In this document: piece by piece, positions 1-12,900 of the stretch | How positions within the stretch are numbered: the first letter of the stretch is position 1 | Layout: each line of letters opens with the position of its first letter | Origin: Sphagnum compactum | Taxonomy: Eukaryota; Bryophyta; Sphagnopsida; Sphagnales | DNA: 64,000 nt | Assembly: GCA_965153455.1 (NCBI GenBank) | Contig: OZ234497.1 | Location: 11,532,001-11,596,000, forward strand | Reading direction: 5' to 3' | Notes under the pieces: model-generated | Told to the model about the DNA's origin: nothing | The model's database searches: none | Seen by the model: the letters and a program-made list of their open reading frames with translations, nothing else | Position numbers and translations under genes: made by a program

Positions 1-167
1 AACATTATTCTTTGTTAGTTCTGAATTTAACTGGAACTGACACAATAATTAATACCTTCAAAGTTAATCTCTTCATGATATTTCTTTGGGTTACTCACTG
101 TTTCAGGTCATTGATATAACATCTTATAAGGTATTGCAGTGGTGGGACCCAAGCAAAACCAAGGGAG

Positions 168-3100
168 ATGCTGAAGTTAATTGTGACTGCATTTGGTGGT
201 GGAATGATTGGTGCCTGCATTGGCATGTTCTATATGCGGGTACTTTTCCAATGCTTCCAATCCACTGTCATGCAGATTGGGTTCCAAAGAGATGATTTTC
301 CTCTTTATTGCAGACTTGTGCAATTTGAAGTTTCATATAAGCAAGGCAGTATTTTCCTGGTCTGTATTCAAGGTGTCTTTCAAAGATTTTGTTCCTTGTT
401 ACAGCATGCAAAAGTACTGCATGCCCAGAAGTGATAGATGTGGTGCTTGTGGCATGGGGTGCAGTATGGTGTCCCATCCAGCTTGGTCAGTCTTCAGTCT
501 CAGCAACCATTGTATATTGACTACCGACCACCTGCTCCACTGGTAATTTGCTGAAAACCAATAACCAGTTTCTCTCAGGCAATGTGTTACCTGTATGGTA
601 ATTGACTGCAACAGAATTACCTTCCAAGTTGGAATCCAGACTTCAGGCTCATGTCACTCTAATGATGGGGGTATCACATCTGGTGGGGCACCTTAGGATG
701 TGAGGTTCTATCGCCTAGATTTTAGCTTGACTCTTTATCTCTGGACATTAAGAGGCTACTGATATTTCTTGCATTTGTGGATCGACACCTCAAAAATGCC
801 CAGCATTTAAATGGCCCTTGACATGCTGCCCTTGAAGGGCGCAAAATGATCTAATTTTGTGGACTTAAAACTAGTTGTATTTTAAAGTGCTGGCCATGTA
901 AGTTGTGTGTTCTGAAGTTCTGAAGTTCCAAATCTTCAAGGTCTTAGCGTATTGCTTTCAGGTACAGGATGCAGGACAATTCCATTGACCATTCTCAGAC
1001 TTTCTGCTCATGTTTAGTGACACTTTTTCTGTGGTAAGTTAATGTGTAGATAGATAAATCAAATTGCCCATTTCTAATATGAGACCATATCCAAGATGGT
1101 TGTCCTTCATTGTTTTGGTAGCTTACCAAAGCAGTTTTTGGTGTTTTCAGTTCACAAGTTTACTCACTAACAACGTTATAATTAAAGATAATTTGCTTTG
1201 GAAATTTGTTTCTTTTCACCGTTTTGGGCATATGCTTTTCAGTAACTTACAAGAAAAAATCCCCTCTAATAAAAGTGCTAAACTCTAAACCCAAACTGTT
1301 GAAGGGCAGCACTGGGATCTCTGGCAACTCTTTGGATTTAACGATATCCTGGGATTCCAAAGGTTTAAGTGTTGACATTTGTGACAAGCATTCTCAGTGA
1401 GGATATGCAGGCATTAATTATAACACAGCCTCATGTTGATTCCAAGAAGCATGCTTGGTCTGGTGAGGAAAAAGCTTACACTTCCTTTTTTTTCTTTTAA
1501 ACCAGTCTAGAGGTTTAGAGGGTAGCAATTTCTCAACATCTTAGTACCAGAGCTTTTAGGTTCCTTAAGATAATGTTTATCTGGTTAGCCCTCTAGCTTG
1601 AGGGGATCACATTCTGTGTGGAACTGATAGGGAGTGTGGAATTTGTGCAACAGGAAATGCTAGATGATACACTATTATGTAGCAGTGAGATACCACAGGG
1701 CACTGAATCACTTCCTCATGATATCATCAACTCAGTTTCAGACCTTTTCCCTCGCAGGTTATGGGGGCGGCCTGAAGAGGTATGCTTTGAAAGACAATCT
1801 TTGCATCTTTTGCCATTGTCAGCAACTGTTTGTGAATCACTGTGGCAAGTCCGGGTGGTGCAGTCTTGTAATAGGTGGATGAATTTTGTCAAGTTGAGTC
1901 TATTTGCTTAGTGGATGGTTTTCTGTTGATGGAATGATGAAAGATGCAAATGTGGTGGATTCAAAGCCCAAAAGCCTTTGGGATGACTTCTAAGCATGGA
2001 ACCCTTGCAAACTATATATGCCAGATGCCTATGAGAGATCATTTGCCTGAGCTCTATGATCATGCAATACTCTTGTAATTTGTTCTGCTGGAAATTTGGT
2101 ACCAGGCCATTAACTGAACGTTTGTGTCTGCAGTACAATATGTTGAACCTTTTGGAATCCCAGTAATGTATGGCATTGCTATGGTGCAGGATCTGCCACA
2201 CAAACCAAAATATCTACTAACCCTAACAGTAGGTGCAGCTCAAAAGCAAGGTGTCAACGATGCTATTTCCAAAGTAAGTTCAATGTGGACTTGTACATAT
2301 GTTTCAGTTGATGTGTATGTATTTTGTGTGTAAGTCCAGTGCTTGTTACCTGACCATGAATGGCTTTAGGCAGTTCTCGAAGGAGTGGCAAATTTTGCTT
2401 TTCCATTATGATGGAAAAATGGATGAGTGGGATGAATTTGAGTGGTCACGAAATGCCATACATATTGGTACCCGCAAACAGGCAAAGTGGTATGTTTTCA
2501 CTGCAACAGTTTGGCAATTATTCCTAAATCATTGAGACTGTATTTGTCAGTATTATGACTCTGGGTTAGATTATAACTGAGAGTTGCTTTTTTTGGGAAA
2601 TAATTTCGAGTGAGTTGGACAGGTGGTATGCAAAGCGATTTTTGCACCCTGATGTTGTGCAACCTTATGAGTACATTTTTATTTGGGACGAGGATCTAGA
2701 TTTGGAGCACTTTTCAGCTGAAAAGTATGTTTGAACTTGATCTCTTCACCTCTCTTCATGTTTTTCATATGCCATTCTCTCGGAGTGTATGTCTTTGTCA
2801 GTGACATTGTCATGGTCAACAAGTGTGCGCACATCTGTATGGTATGAGATTTATTGTGTGAAATTCGCATTCTTCGAGGAGGCTTCTCTTCACCTAGGAC
2901 TGTCTGCTATCTTGATCAGAGATGGGATACTGCTGTGCTCTATGGGAGGGAGTCATGTCCATACTCATGATTAGTCTAAAAGACAGGTACAAGGTGTGGT
3001 TCTCATTTCTGAGTTGCTGGTAATGGGAAACCTCCTGACTATTTGCAGGTATATAGAGCTTGTCAAGAAGCATGGCCTGGAGATTTCACAGCCAGGTCTG

Positions 3101-5144
3101 GATCCTGATCGGGGTTTGACTTGGCAAATGACTAAGCGTCGAGGTGATGTTGAAGTCCACAAGTACGTATCAGATGTTTTCATGCCATGGTGCCACATAT
3201 AGTTTTGTTGCTGACCTTCAGGTTGAAATTTCTTTATTTCATCCAAATCAACATTGAGAAGTTTCTCTTTCCTGTGTTCCTCAGGACTGCAGTAGAGCGG
3301 CCAGGTTGGTGTACAGATCCATTGAAGCCACCATGTGCAGGGTATTTTTTCAATCTGACTTTCATGGTGACAGAGATGTTGGTTGCATGCAATGTTTATA
3401 TTTCTAGTTGTGTGATATCTTACTCCCTGTAGCCAGAGGATTGTAATTTTTCAATATGGCTGCAGTCATCTGCTGTGCATTCTACCTGGATATTTATTGG
3501 AAAATGCACCTAGATTTGGTTGATGGAGGTGTTTGTCACTTTGCAGGTTTGTTGAAATTATGGCACCTGTCTTTTCACGAAAAGCATGGCGTTGTGTTTG
3601 GCATATTATACAGGTCAGCTGATCCTTTTCTCTTTCTGAGGTAGAACCCTCCACTAAAACAGATATTGAAGTGAGCTAAGCTGAAACACCACCTTATGAA
3701 TCTGTATACTTCTCAACATCTTTTCAATCTTGAGTTGCATGAGCTGTTTATGGAAAGCTTTTGCAGCTTTCTGCTCAGTGGCTAAGAATTATCACTTTGT
3801 GCAACATTTGTTTGTTCTATACATATGTCTATATATTGGTTTTGAAATTCTTGTTTTGAAGCACATATGCCATGAATGAGGCTGTTTCTTAGTTATCAGA
3901 TGATGCACAAAACTTTAAAAAATTTGTGGCACTTCTATTGGGTGCTGAAGCTCTACGAAGAGTAAGCAGGAGATGACTGAATTATCTTTCATTACAGAAT
4001 GACTTGGTACATGGGTGGGGCCTCGATTTCAGTTTGCAACGCTGTGTTGAGGTGTGCATGCTTTCTCTCTGACTGAGGTGCAACTCTGTCAGATAAGTTA
4101 CGGATGCACAGTAAACCACAGATTTATAGGGTTTGTACTCATGTACCTTCTATAAATTTCTTGTCATTTAAAATGAATATATGTGGTAGGATTGGTGGAG
4201 ACTTTTAATTAAATCAACTAAGCTTGCTCTCCTTTGTCTGATGGCAAAATTCTAAACACAAGGAGAACTTTGACCATTAAGCAGCAACGAGATTTGAGAT
4301 GGGCTAGGCACAAGTGAGTAAGTCTGTAAGGAATCTCATATATGTAAGAATTTTTATTATAAAATGCATAAGAGCAGTTTTTTGAGTTGTAAATGGGGTG
4401 GTAAATTAGAGGTGTTACCTGAGGTGGATGTTGAAAACCCTGAGTGCAGCCTGCACATGAGAGGATTGGAGTGGTTGATACTCAGTGGATTCGTCACAAA
4501 GTCATTCCAAGCCTCGGCGAGCAGGTGAACCTCTTTGTCCTTGGGTCTGGACTGCTCATGGCTCATAGAAGATATTAGTTATCGGATCAGTTAAGTAGCA
4601 GAAGGCTGGCCAATTTTCCTTTATAATGTGCTTATGGGTAGTTGAGTGTTCCAGGCAGAGTATATTCAGACCCCAGCTGGCATCAATATAGGAGGAAATG
4701 TACTTAGATTGTCTTTGAACATCTGTTCTTGCATTGTCTCACAGGGAGAATCGCAGGATGGGAAGGCAGGATGGGAAGGGGTAAGCAATTTTTGATGTTG
4801 CATGGCAGTTTCACTTTGTTTTTATCATGCCAGTTTTATGTGCTCACTTGTCCTTTTGAGAGACTTTGGGAAGACATTGGACATTTACTACCATCTGAAG
4901 GTATTTTCAGTCGTACAATTACTTATGCATGCCAATACGTTGTTTTGTTGGTCGGATAAGTGCTATGCTGGATGATGATTTAAACTACTTGAAGAGGCTA
5001 CTCATGATAGCTCCCACTGAAAAGTTCATTGTGGGTGGATTTATCCAGGTTCGAATTAGGTGCAAATATGAATGGAAACTGTATACTGAGCGATGGCAGG
5101 ATGCAGACCAGAAACTAAAATTAGCTAACAACTCAAACCCATAG
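168..5144 (+). CDS. DUF707 family protein, spliced (12 recognised exons)
   Basis: The exons I can join are 168-239, 1654-1779, 2190-2273, 2374-2489, 2623-2724, 3049-3162, 3285-3341, 3547-3613, 3998-4051, 4450-4524, 4745-4780 and 5049-5144. All have GT-AG borders and consistent phase, giving 332 residues. Residues 4-22 form one hydrophobic segment, which suggests a type II membrane anchor. The rest is the DUF707 core (PF05212): FHYDG and DEWDEFEWS, then IWDEDLDLEHF around residues 153-163 (a DxD-like acidic motif), then HGLEISQPGLDP, FVEIMAPVFSR, VHGWGLDF and IGVVDTQWIRH. Family members are often annotated as 'lysine-ketoglutarate reductase trans-splicing related', but no biochemical role is established. 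The acidic motif and anchor would suit a Golgi glycosyltransferase-like enzyme (inference). The first exon is the least certain: the ATG at 168 is preceded by an open stretch with possible acceptors, and a small exon could hide between 239 and 1654. The protein is somewhat shorter than usual for the family. Confidence 0.9.
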
Positions 5145-6924
5145 CTTGTCACCTGCTCAAGTTTGCCAGCATGCTTCTTGGATACAATGGACCTGCCTCT
5201 AGTGGACGGTAAAGAATTGGGCTCATGATACAGTTCAATGATAAGACAAGCAGTAGGGTATGTCCTGTATGCAGCAAATCCATTCTTCATACATTTCACC
5301 AGAGTAAGTGTGAGGTCCTTGTGTTGTAAGGACTGCTGTCTCTGTTTCTAGGGTCAACTTTGCAGTTGCAATTAGTATTGGAGCTTCAGGGCAACCCATT
5401 TCAAGGCCACTTTGACTTAGGAAAGTCAACTTTCCAGGGCTTACTACAAAGTGTAAAGCAAAAGAGATTAATAATAGGGAAGAGGTTTCCACTCAGTTTG
5501 GTGTCTGCAGGGGATATGCTTGTGAGAGGTAATTGAGCTTTTTTGCTGTAATCAGAAGTCGGTAGAGCTGTGGATATTGCAGGTTTTCTACAGGAACCCC
5601 CAAACACCATACCACCTTGAGCAATGATGTAGCTAGCAACTTACTCAAATCCAGTCCAACTATAGTACACTATCAGGTCCCACTATAGATCCAAACTGAC
5701 AAGATTAATGTCGTTCATGAAAGTTTTCATGCATGGGTGATGCACAAAGCCAAGGTCACTTAGGCACAGGACTCAGCTCAAGAAGCAACCATTGTGCAGC
5801 TCATGTGCCGGGATGTTTGCTAATCATCTACAATTTTCCCCTTGAAATTCAGATCACCTGCATCTAAACCATCGCCTAGTCTAGTCACTTTTGCACATGA
5901 TATATAGTATTAAATTAGAATCGCTGAACACCCAACTGCGAGACACTTGGTCCTCCTGACAATGCAGGAGGCCAGAAGATGCTTGGTACTCCACATTTGA
6001 AGTACTACATGTGAAGCACAATCACCTCTATGATGCAGTGAAAGCCTAAAAAAGTGGGATATTAGTTGGCCTCTATTAGCTTTGATTAGCCTCTATTTTT
6101 TAATAGGTAGACTCTGTAGCAGTTTTTTTTTTGACGATTTTAGTATACTGTTGAGGTCCTGACGATCCCCAAAAAGATTTAGCCAGATCAGGCCACAATT
6201 CATTAATGACAAGTGAAAAAATCTGAGAATCCTTCTATATTAATGGTATCCTAGTGCAAATGTGTGTGGCCATGGGGTAGGGGAAATGGTGGGGGGGGAA
6301 TCTGGCAAAATCTTCACAACACTTTACACTTCTTTTTTGCTCTTTGAACCATGGTGAAATTTGGCAATTTTTAGCCCCTACAAGAAGACTGCTCTGTAGG
6401 CTATTTTTTAAGGCCTTGCTTGAAGGATGAGATTATGAAAGCCATCCTAGTACATTTCATGAACCATTACACGATACCCATGTAGTTATGCAAGAGCATT
6501 CTGGGGAGATCAATGGAGGATCATATTTCATGAAAATGGCTAGAACAAAATCTGGGAGGTGAATACAGCGCTGCATTGAACAAAAGCACCAGCAGACACT
6601 CTTAAAGAAGTTGATTGATGGGATCTGAGGCAGACATTTGTGGCCTGTAAATTACGTGACATTGTTCAGTCCTGTCTTATGGCTTGCCATCCTGGGTGTG
6701 GAAAACTGTTGTCCCAGGCCTGTTCTTCACATAGTACTCTCACCAAAATCCTCAAAACTGGTTCATGTCATTTTCCCTTACAATGGGTACAAACTGTTAG
6801 GTCACACCAACCTGACAATGTGATGTGTGATGGAAGAACATTTAGAACATTAATAAGTCTCTTGCAGTTATTAACTACTATACAGATCCAGCCCTGCTGG
6901 ATTCACTGTAGCACGGCCCCCCTT
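5145..6924. other. convergent intergenic region
   Basis: This region lies between the stop of the DUF707 gene and the stop of the minus-strand AIPP2-like gene, so it should hold both 3' untranslated regions. I see no conserved reading frame, repeat array or RNA gene. The only tracts of note are a G-run near 6289 and a T-run near 6125. Confidence 0.6.
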
Positions 6925-9900
6925 TTACAGGGTAAGGGCAAATTCCACATCATCCAATCCTAAAGCACCTGCCTCCTCTTCTACCTCTACCCAAGAGTTC
7001 CCTTCCTTTCTATATTGTGGAACTGCAAGACTGAGCAACAATGAAGCACCCTTCCCAGGAGGTCTTACATGACTTGACGACAACAAAACCTGGTCTGGAG
7101 AGTTGGTTCTCTCTCTTCCATTCAGCCCTACAAATGCAAGCTCTGGACTAGATGGCTGCACATGTATCTCTGCCCTGTCTAACAGCTGGACAAACAGTGG
7201 TAATGGCTCCACTGGACCTGAAGATCTCTCTCCACCTCCCAGTGCAAGCTCCAAGTCAGGATTTGCAGTTACATCTCTGTTCACATCCAGATCTATTTCA
7301 GCTTGTATAAACTGATATGCAGTTGAACTTCCAGCAAACTCTGGCCTTCTACTGAAGCTCCCAGTCCCTATCCTCCAATCCTCTCTTGCTGCTGAAATCT
7401 CTGGCCCCTCCTGTCTTACAGCATTCTCCATTGAGACTGTACGAGGTAAATTTGATGATTGGGCACCTGGAAAAAAGGTTTGCTCTGCTATGTGAGGAGA
7501 AGATTCAGCATCAGTGGATGGCCCTGCAACTTCTGCTGCCAAGGATGACTGGAAGGGAACATCCTCATCCTGTTTGTTGAGGTCTGGCAATGATGTGGAA
7601 GCCTGTGTGTCTTCAGCTGAAAACCTCCTGCTTATAACTTCATTTATGTCCAAACCTGGAGACAATGACTGGGATCCTGCTGCCATTTGCAATTGGTCAG
7701 CATTTAACAGAATCAATGAAGTGCTTGCTCCTCCACTCTCTGAGCGGTTATCTTCTGTACTATAATGTGCCACAAGTTCTGGCCTTTCATGCAAACCTGA
7801 TCCAAATTCCTCATGCCCCCCATATCTGTCAGAGAAACTCCTCCCTGTGTGATTAACTTCTGCCCTTTGAGGCCACCTACCTGCCGAACTACTCCTCTGT
7901 AATGGGTCTTGAGGATGTATGTTTGGAGACTCTGAAAATGAGCCTGAATGATGGTGAGAACTACGATACCTCCTCACTGGTGATGGGGAACCTGGTTTGC
8001 TTCTTGGAGGGGAACGAGGTAGGGGTTTACTTTTACCAGGAGAATGTGAGCAGGAAGGTCCATACTGCCCTCTGCTCTCCCGTTCTTGTTCACGCACCCG
8101 TTTTTGCTCACACTCCCCTTTGTTCAAGCTCCGTTCCTTCACACCTTCCCTGGCAGTCCCTCTTCCCTTTTCTGGGTCCCTTACTCTTTTCCCTCCTCTA
8201 TCTTTTGGTGAGTAGATATCTCGCAATCTCACTTTATCCCTGTCCCGCTCTCCATTCCGATCTCTATCTCTGTGCAAGTGTCGGCTTCTGTTCCTCTCCC
8301 TATCCCGCCTGTGGCAATTGTTATGATCTTTCCTTCTCTCTCGGCTCTTTCCCCTCTCATGGCCTCTTTCCCTGCCTTCATCTCTATGCTTATCCTTATG
8401 CCGAACAGGTGATTCAGAGCTTGAGCGAGATACCTGTCTCGTTGATGAACGCACAACATGAGGGCCCACATCATCCAGATTACTTCGTGTACTATTGAGT
8501 GCAGGAGGTAAAAGCTTGCCTGGTACCAGAGACTTCACATGCTCCAAAACACTTGAATCTCGATGTAAGTGAGAGCTCCCTGAGTCTGGCATTTCTGTGT
8601 CAGCACTATTTCCTGGTCCCACATGCTGAATCCATACATATCAGCTACACCTTCAGCTTCATAATCATCTTAACATACCAATTCCATCTTTTAACCATCC
8701 TTGGCTTGTCAAGCATTGTATATTTTAAAGAAAACAAAAGATGTGTGCACAGACAGAGCATGTCTGGATCTGTGGAGTGGGGCAGTTCTTGCATATTAGG
8801 ACAGGAGAAACTAGTTCCATTAATTGAATTTTGTTCAGATAAATATGAGCAAGCCACTCCAAGTATTGAATTCTGCAGATTTCTGCCTGTTGTTACTCTG
8901 TTCATCCTTCCAGTATGGTACAATTGTTAAACAACTCTTTGTGCTGGGATGTGCCACACAAAACCATTATCAGCAAGCAGTAACACATGCACATTCTAAC
9001 CATGACAACTAATCCTTCCATCATCTTTCAAAAAACCCCACAAAACTACTCAGGAACTACTGGTCAATAGTCTCAACAGAGCCTAAGGAGGGGCAGAAGT
9101 ACCTGACGCAATGCTTCAACCTTTGATTCAAATCCAGGGGGACGAGATAATCCAGGGTCTTCCTCATGAAGCATAGGTGCAAACCCAGGAGGTAAATCTA
9201 TGTTCCGTGATTCAACTTGTTCACACTTTTCTTGTGAATGTTCAGTGCCCACACCTGGCATTGACCATTGCCCTCCAGAGTGGACAGGGGGTTCCACAAT
9301 TGAGACATTAGTGGGAAGAGCAGATGAGGATGGATTTGCACTTCCTGACCTCTTCACAGCTTTATCTGCCACTCCACACTCTTTACCACCTTCCATGTCA
9401 ACTTCCATGTCCACCTCTCCCATGTTATCTCCTCCTGAGGCAGAGCTTTGCCCCAACTGGGTTGGAGGGCCATGACCTGACACGGATGCTGCCCGTGCTA
9501 ATAATGATGGTTGCACTGGCAGTGCTTTTGGCAATACGGCCACAGCAGCCACCAGTGCATGCTTTTTTGCTCGAAATACTCCCCAAAGAAACATATTTCC
9601 ATGCCAACCTGCAGATGCACCAGGAACAGACCCATACCCTTATCCAGTTTTAACTCCTTATCCACAAGTCAGTCGGATATTCATTCAGCATCAGATCCTA
9701 GTACACAGACCTCTCTGATCATCCCTACCTCTCCATCTTATTGAATCTGACAGAGATCCAATGCCTACCTCAGAATCAAGCTCATCCAGTTCATCACACG
9801 CTGAGATAAGTACTACCAATTTCAACCAGCTACCCATCATGTAATACTAGAGTACTCCTATGGGGCTCATATATACCGCAACAGAGTATCATGCGTAGAA

Positions 9901-12900
9901 TTATTATACTGATACATTACAACATTAGACTTGAAATCTCAGACTGTCAACATCAAGGTGGAAGTTATCAATGGGACTCCAGAGAAAACTCCACAAAATT
10001 ACTTTTAATGTAACTGTTGTATGAGTTTGGTGAAAATAAAACAAACACAACAAGAATCAGTGTGCTCATAACCTTGTGAGTGTTACTCATGATGTATCAG
10101 ACCATCGCCTTCACCATGAATGGCAGTTGCTAGCTGCCATTTCTCCCCTCTGACTTCATCAGCTCCCATTACTGGTGCAGATAAGTATAGACTAATCAGC
10201 TAAAAAATTAGTGAAAACACTTACATAAAAAATTGTTTTCTGAGTTTCTGTCACATTTCTGTCAAAGTTGCATAGTGCACAATACTGGGCATGCTCATGT
10301 AACCCAAGCACAAAATATCCAGACCCACAGTGAGACAGACACTCCTCAAAACTAGATAGAGTCTTCTCAAATAGGAGACATTACAGATACTGGGATCAGG
10401 GCAGGCCTCCTACATTGGAATCTCTCAGGAAGTTGACTGGAGGGGAACACCAGCAATTCAGCATCATCCACTTGAGCACGAAGAACCAAATCCCGAGCCA
10501 CCATTTGCTCCACAAGATTCCCTCGAAATCTGCTGAAACTGCAACCTACCAGTGTGAGCAGCCTGAAATTTCAGAACAACACATGTGGTAACTGGTCTAA
10601 AATAACCTGAGCTCCACATAGAATATCTTCATCTTGCAGAGAATTTCCCAGTACTTAGTTATAGATATTTCAGACCTGACAACATAACGGCAACCAAACA
10701 GAAAGCATGACAAAGAGAAAACAGACCACAAAACAACCACTGTCATACACATGTTCAAAGACCTTCAACAACAACAAGTATGGTATCGACCTACCACCAC
10801 ATCCCAATGACTTCACCAGTGCTCAGCAATGGGTGTAGATTAATGTCAAACATTAATTGAAGTACTGAGTTTCTGTTAAAAGACTAGCAGTAACAGGAAA
10901 ATTCCATAATGCTGGCTAGCTCAATAAAACTTAAAAGAGAGAAGACCAAAGAACCCCAAGAAGGAAGAGGGGAAAAAGAGAGAAAGAGAAAGAGAAAGGG
11001 AATAAAGAAAGAAGAAGGAAAGAAGAAGGAAAACATGGAGAGCAAGAAAGTGGGCTTAGAAAAACTCCCCCACATAGGACCATGCAGAAGATTTGAAAGG
11101 TATAACTCAGACAAAAGTATTTCTTTATTAAGCAAACCTCCAGTTTGATTTAAAAGAAACTTTGAAGAGTAACCTTTTTCTTCAGCAGACCAATTCAGCT
11201 CACCATTTGGGCTACAAATAACTCTGGAGCTACAAAGCCTTCAGAACCTATAAATTTGACTATTGACTATATTGGATTCCACACACGGCATAGATATATA
11301 TATGAAAGGTTACATGACAACGTGAGCAGTCATAACTCATAACTTTATGAGAGTTGCTCACACCATGTCAGACCATCACCTTTATCACAAATGGCAGTGA
11401 CAAGCTGCCATGACTACCCACTGACATCAACTCCCAACAGTGGATATATAATCATCTGCCTAAAATTTCAGCCAAACCATTATACAAAATGTGTGTCCAG
11501 AGTTCCTGTCACATTTCACAAGCAACAGGAAGACTGAGTCATGATATTGGCTAGCACAGAAGAAATGTAGCTAGTCAAAAAAGTCAATATCATCCTCAAT
11601 CCAGCTGCATCAAGATTGTGAGGGTATCAATTTAGCTTGTCCCTGTACAAGCAAGCATCTATGCCAAAAGCATAGAGAAGCCATGCACAGAGGTGTAGAA
11701 GTTGGGTCCTCTGCAACATGAAATATTGGATTCCACAAGGCATACAGATCGTGTTAATACCTGCATATTCTAGCTGGGAACACTCGTCAAAAACGTCAAT
11801 GCTTCTAGAATCTTTGGATATTGCTAAATCCAAAAAATTGCAACATTTGAAGTATAATTAAGCTCAAAGAATGATTCAGAGTATATGCCAACACCAAGAG
11901 AGTCTTTGTCTAGATACCTGAAGTTGGAGAAATCAGAAGTATCAGGAACAAAAAGATTGTCTACAAACCTTATTACCAGGGACAAGATGTGGAAAACAAC
12001 TGGACTCCTATTCAATCTAACAGGACAACCCAAAAAATCAAACTCATAAAGCAGAAACACAAATAGTAGCCATTGGGATACCAATCGACTGTTTAAAAAC
12101 AGACTCACCAAATCAGATCTAACAGAAATATAACCAAGAACATAAAGATGCAGCATTTGCTACATTGAAGCTATGAAGAGACCCCACAGACCCAACCTCA
12201 TCCTTATTCTTCAACCAACATATTTGAAATCGAAAGCTAACTCCTGAACCACAAAAAATCGAAACCTCCAGGACATAACTGTCCTATCAAAAAAACTTTT
12301 TTGACTAGAACTTTCATTCTAACTTTCAAATCTGCTGGGGTTGATCTTGGTATAAAGACTCAAGAAATCAAAAGACTGCAACAAGAGGGGAGTAGATTTG
12401 TCAGTTCATGAGTGATTCAGGAGTTTGATGACTCCAATTAGTCTCCCAAGGAGTCTGTAAGAACCCAATGATTCTCACTGTAGACATCAGCTTCAATTGG
12501 CCAACCACAAGTCATCCACCACTGGAAGGATGGCTGTATAGAGGGAGCCTAGCCATTTAGAAACTTGTATGAGAGAAGTAGAACCAGCTGCAACAATAAA
12601 TCTTTGCTTTATAGACAAAATCTTTAGAAGTATTGAGAACTTTTCTTTAAGTCAACGTGCATTGAACTGAGAGCTAAACCAATAACAAAGATATAACTTG
12701 TTCAGTTTTGAACATGATGTTGACAAACAGGAAAACAGGAGACCAAACCCAAACATAAATGGAATTGATCCAGGAGCAGTTTGAACAAGAGTACAGTCAC
12801 TCATATGTTCTGTAACCTTCAGTAGCTACATGTATGGTAGGGACTAGCTACCAGAAAACCCATTGGTTTTATGAGCTCCCAGCAGCAAGTGAAGATCAAT

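Noticed and set aside
7902-8498. Plus-strand open frame of 198 codons
   Set aside because: It is antisense to the Arg/Asp-rich block of the last AIPP2-like exon; its Leu/Ser/Pro composition follows from that.
10909-11148. Lys/Glu-rich 79-codon frame
   Set aside because: It is a purine-rich intronic tract; the peptide is low complexity.
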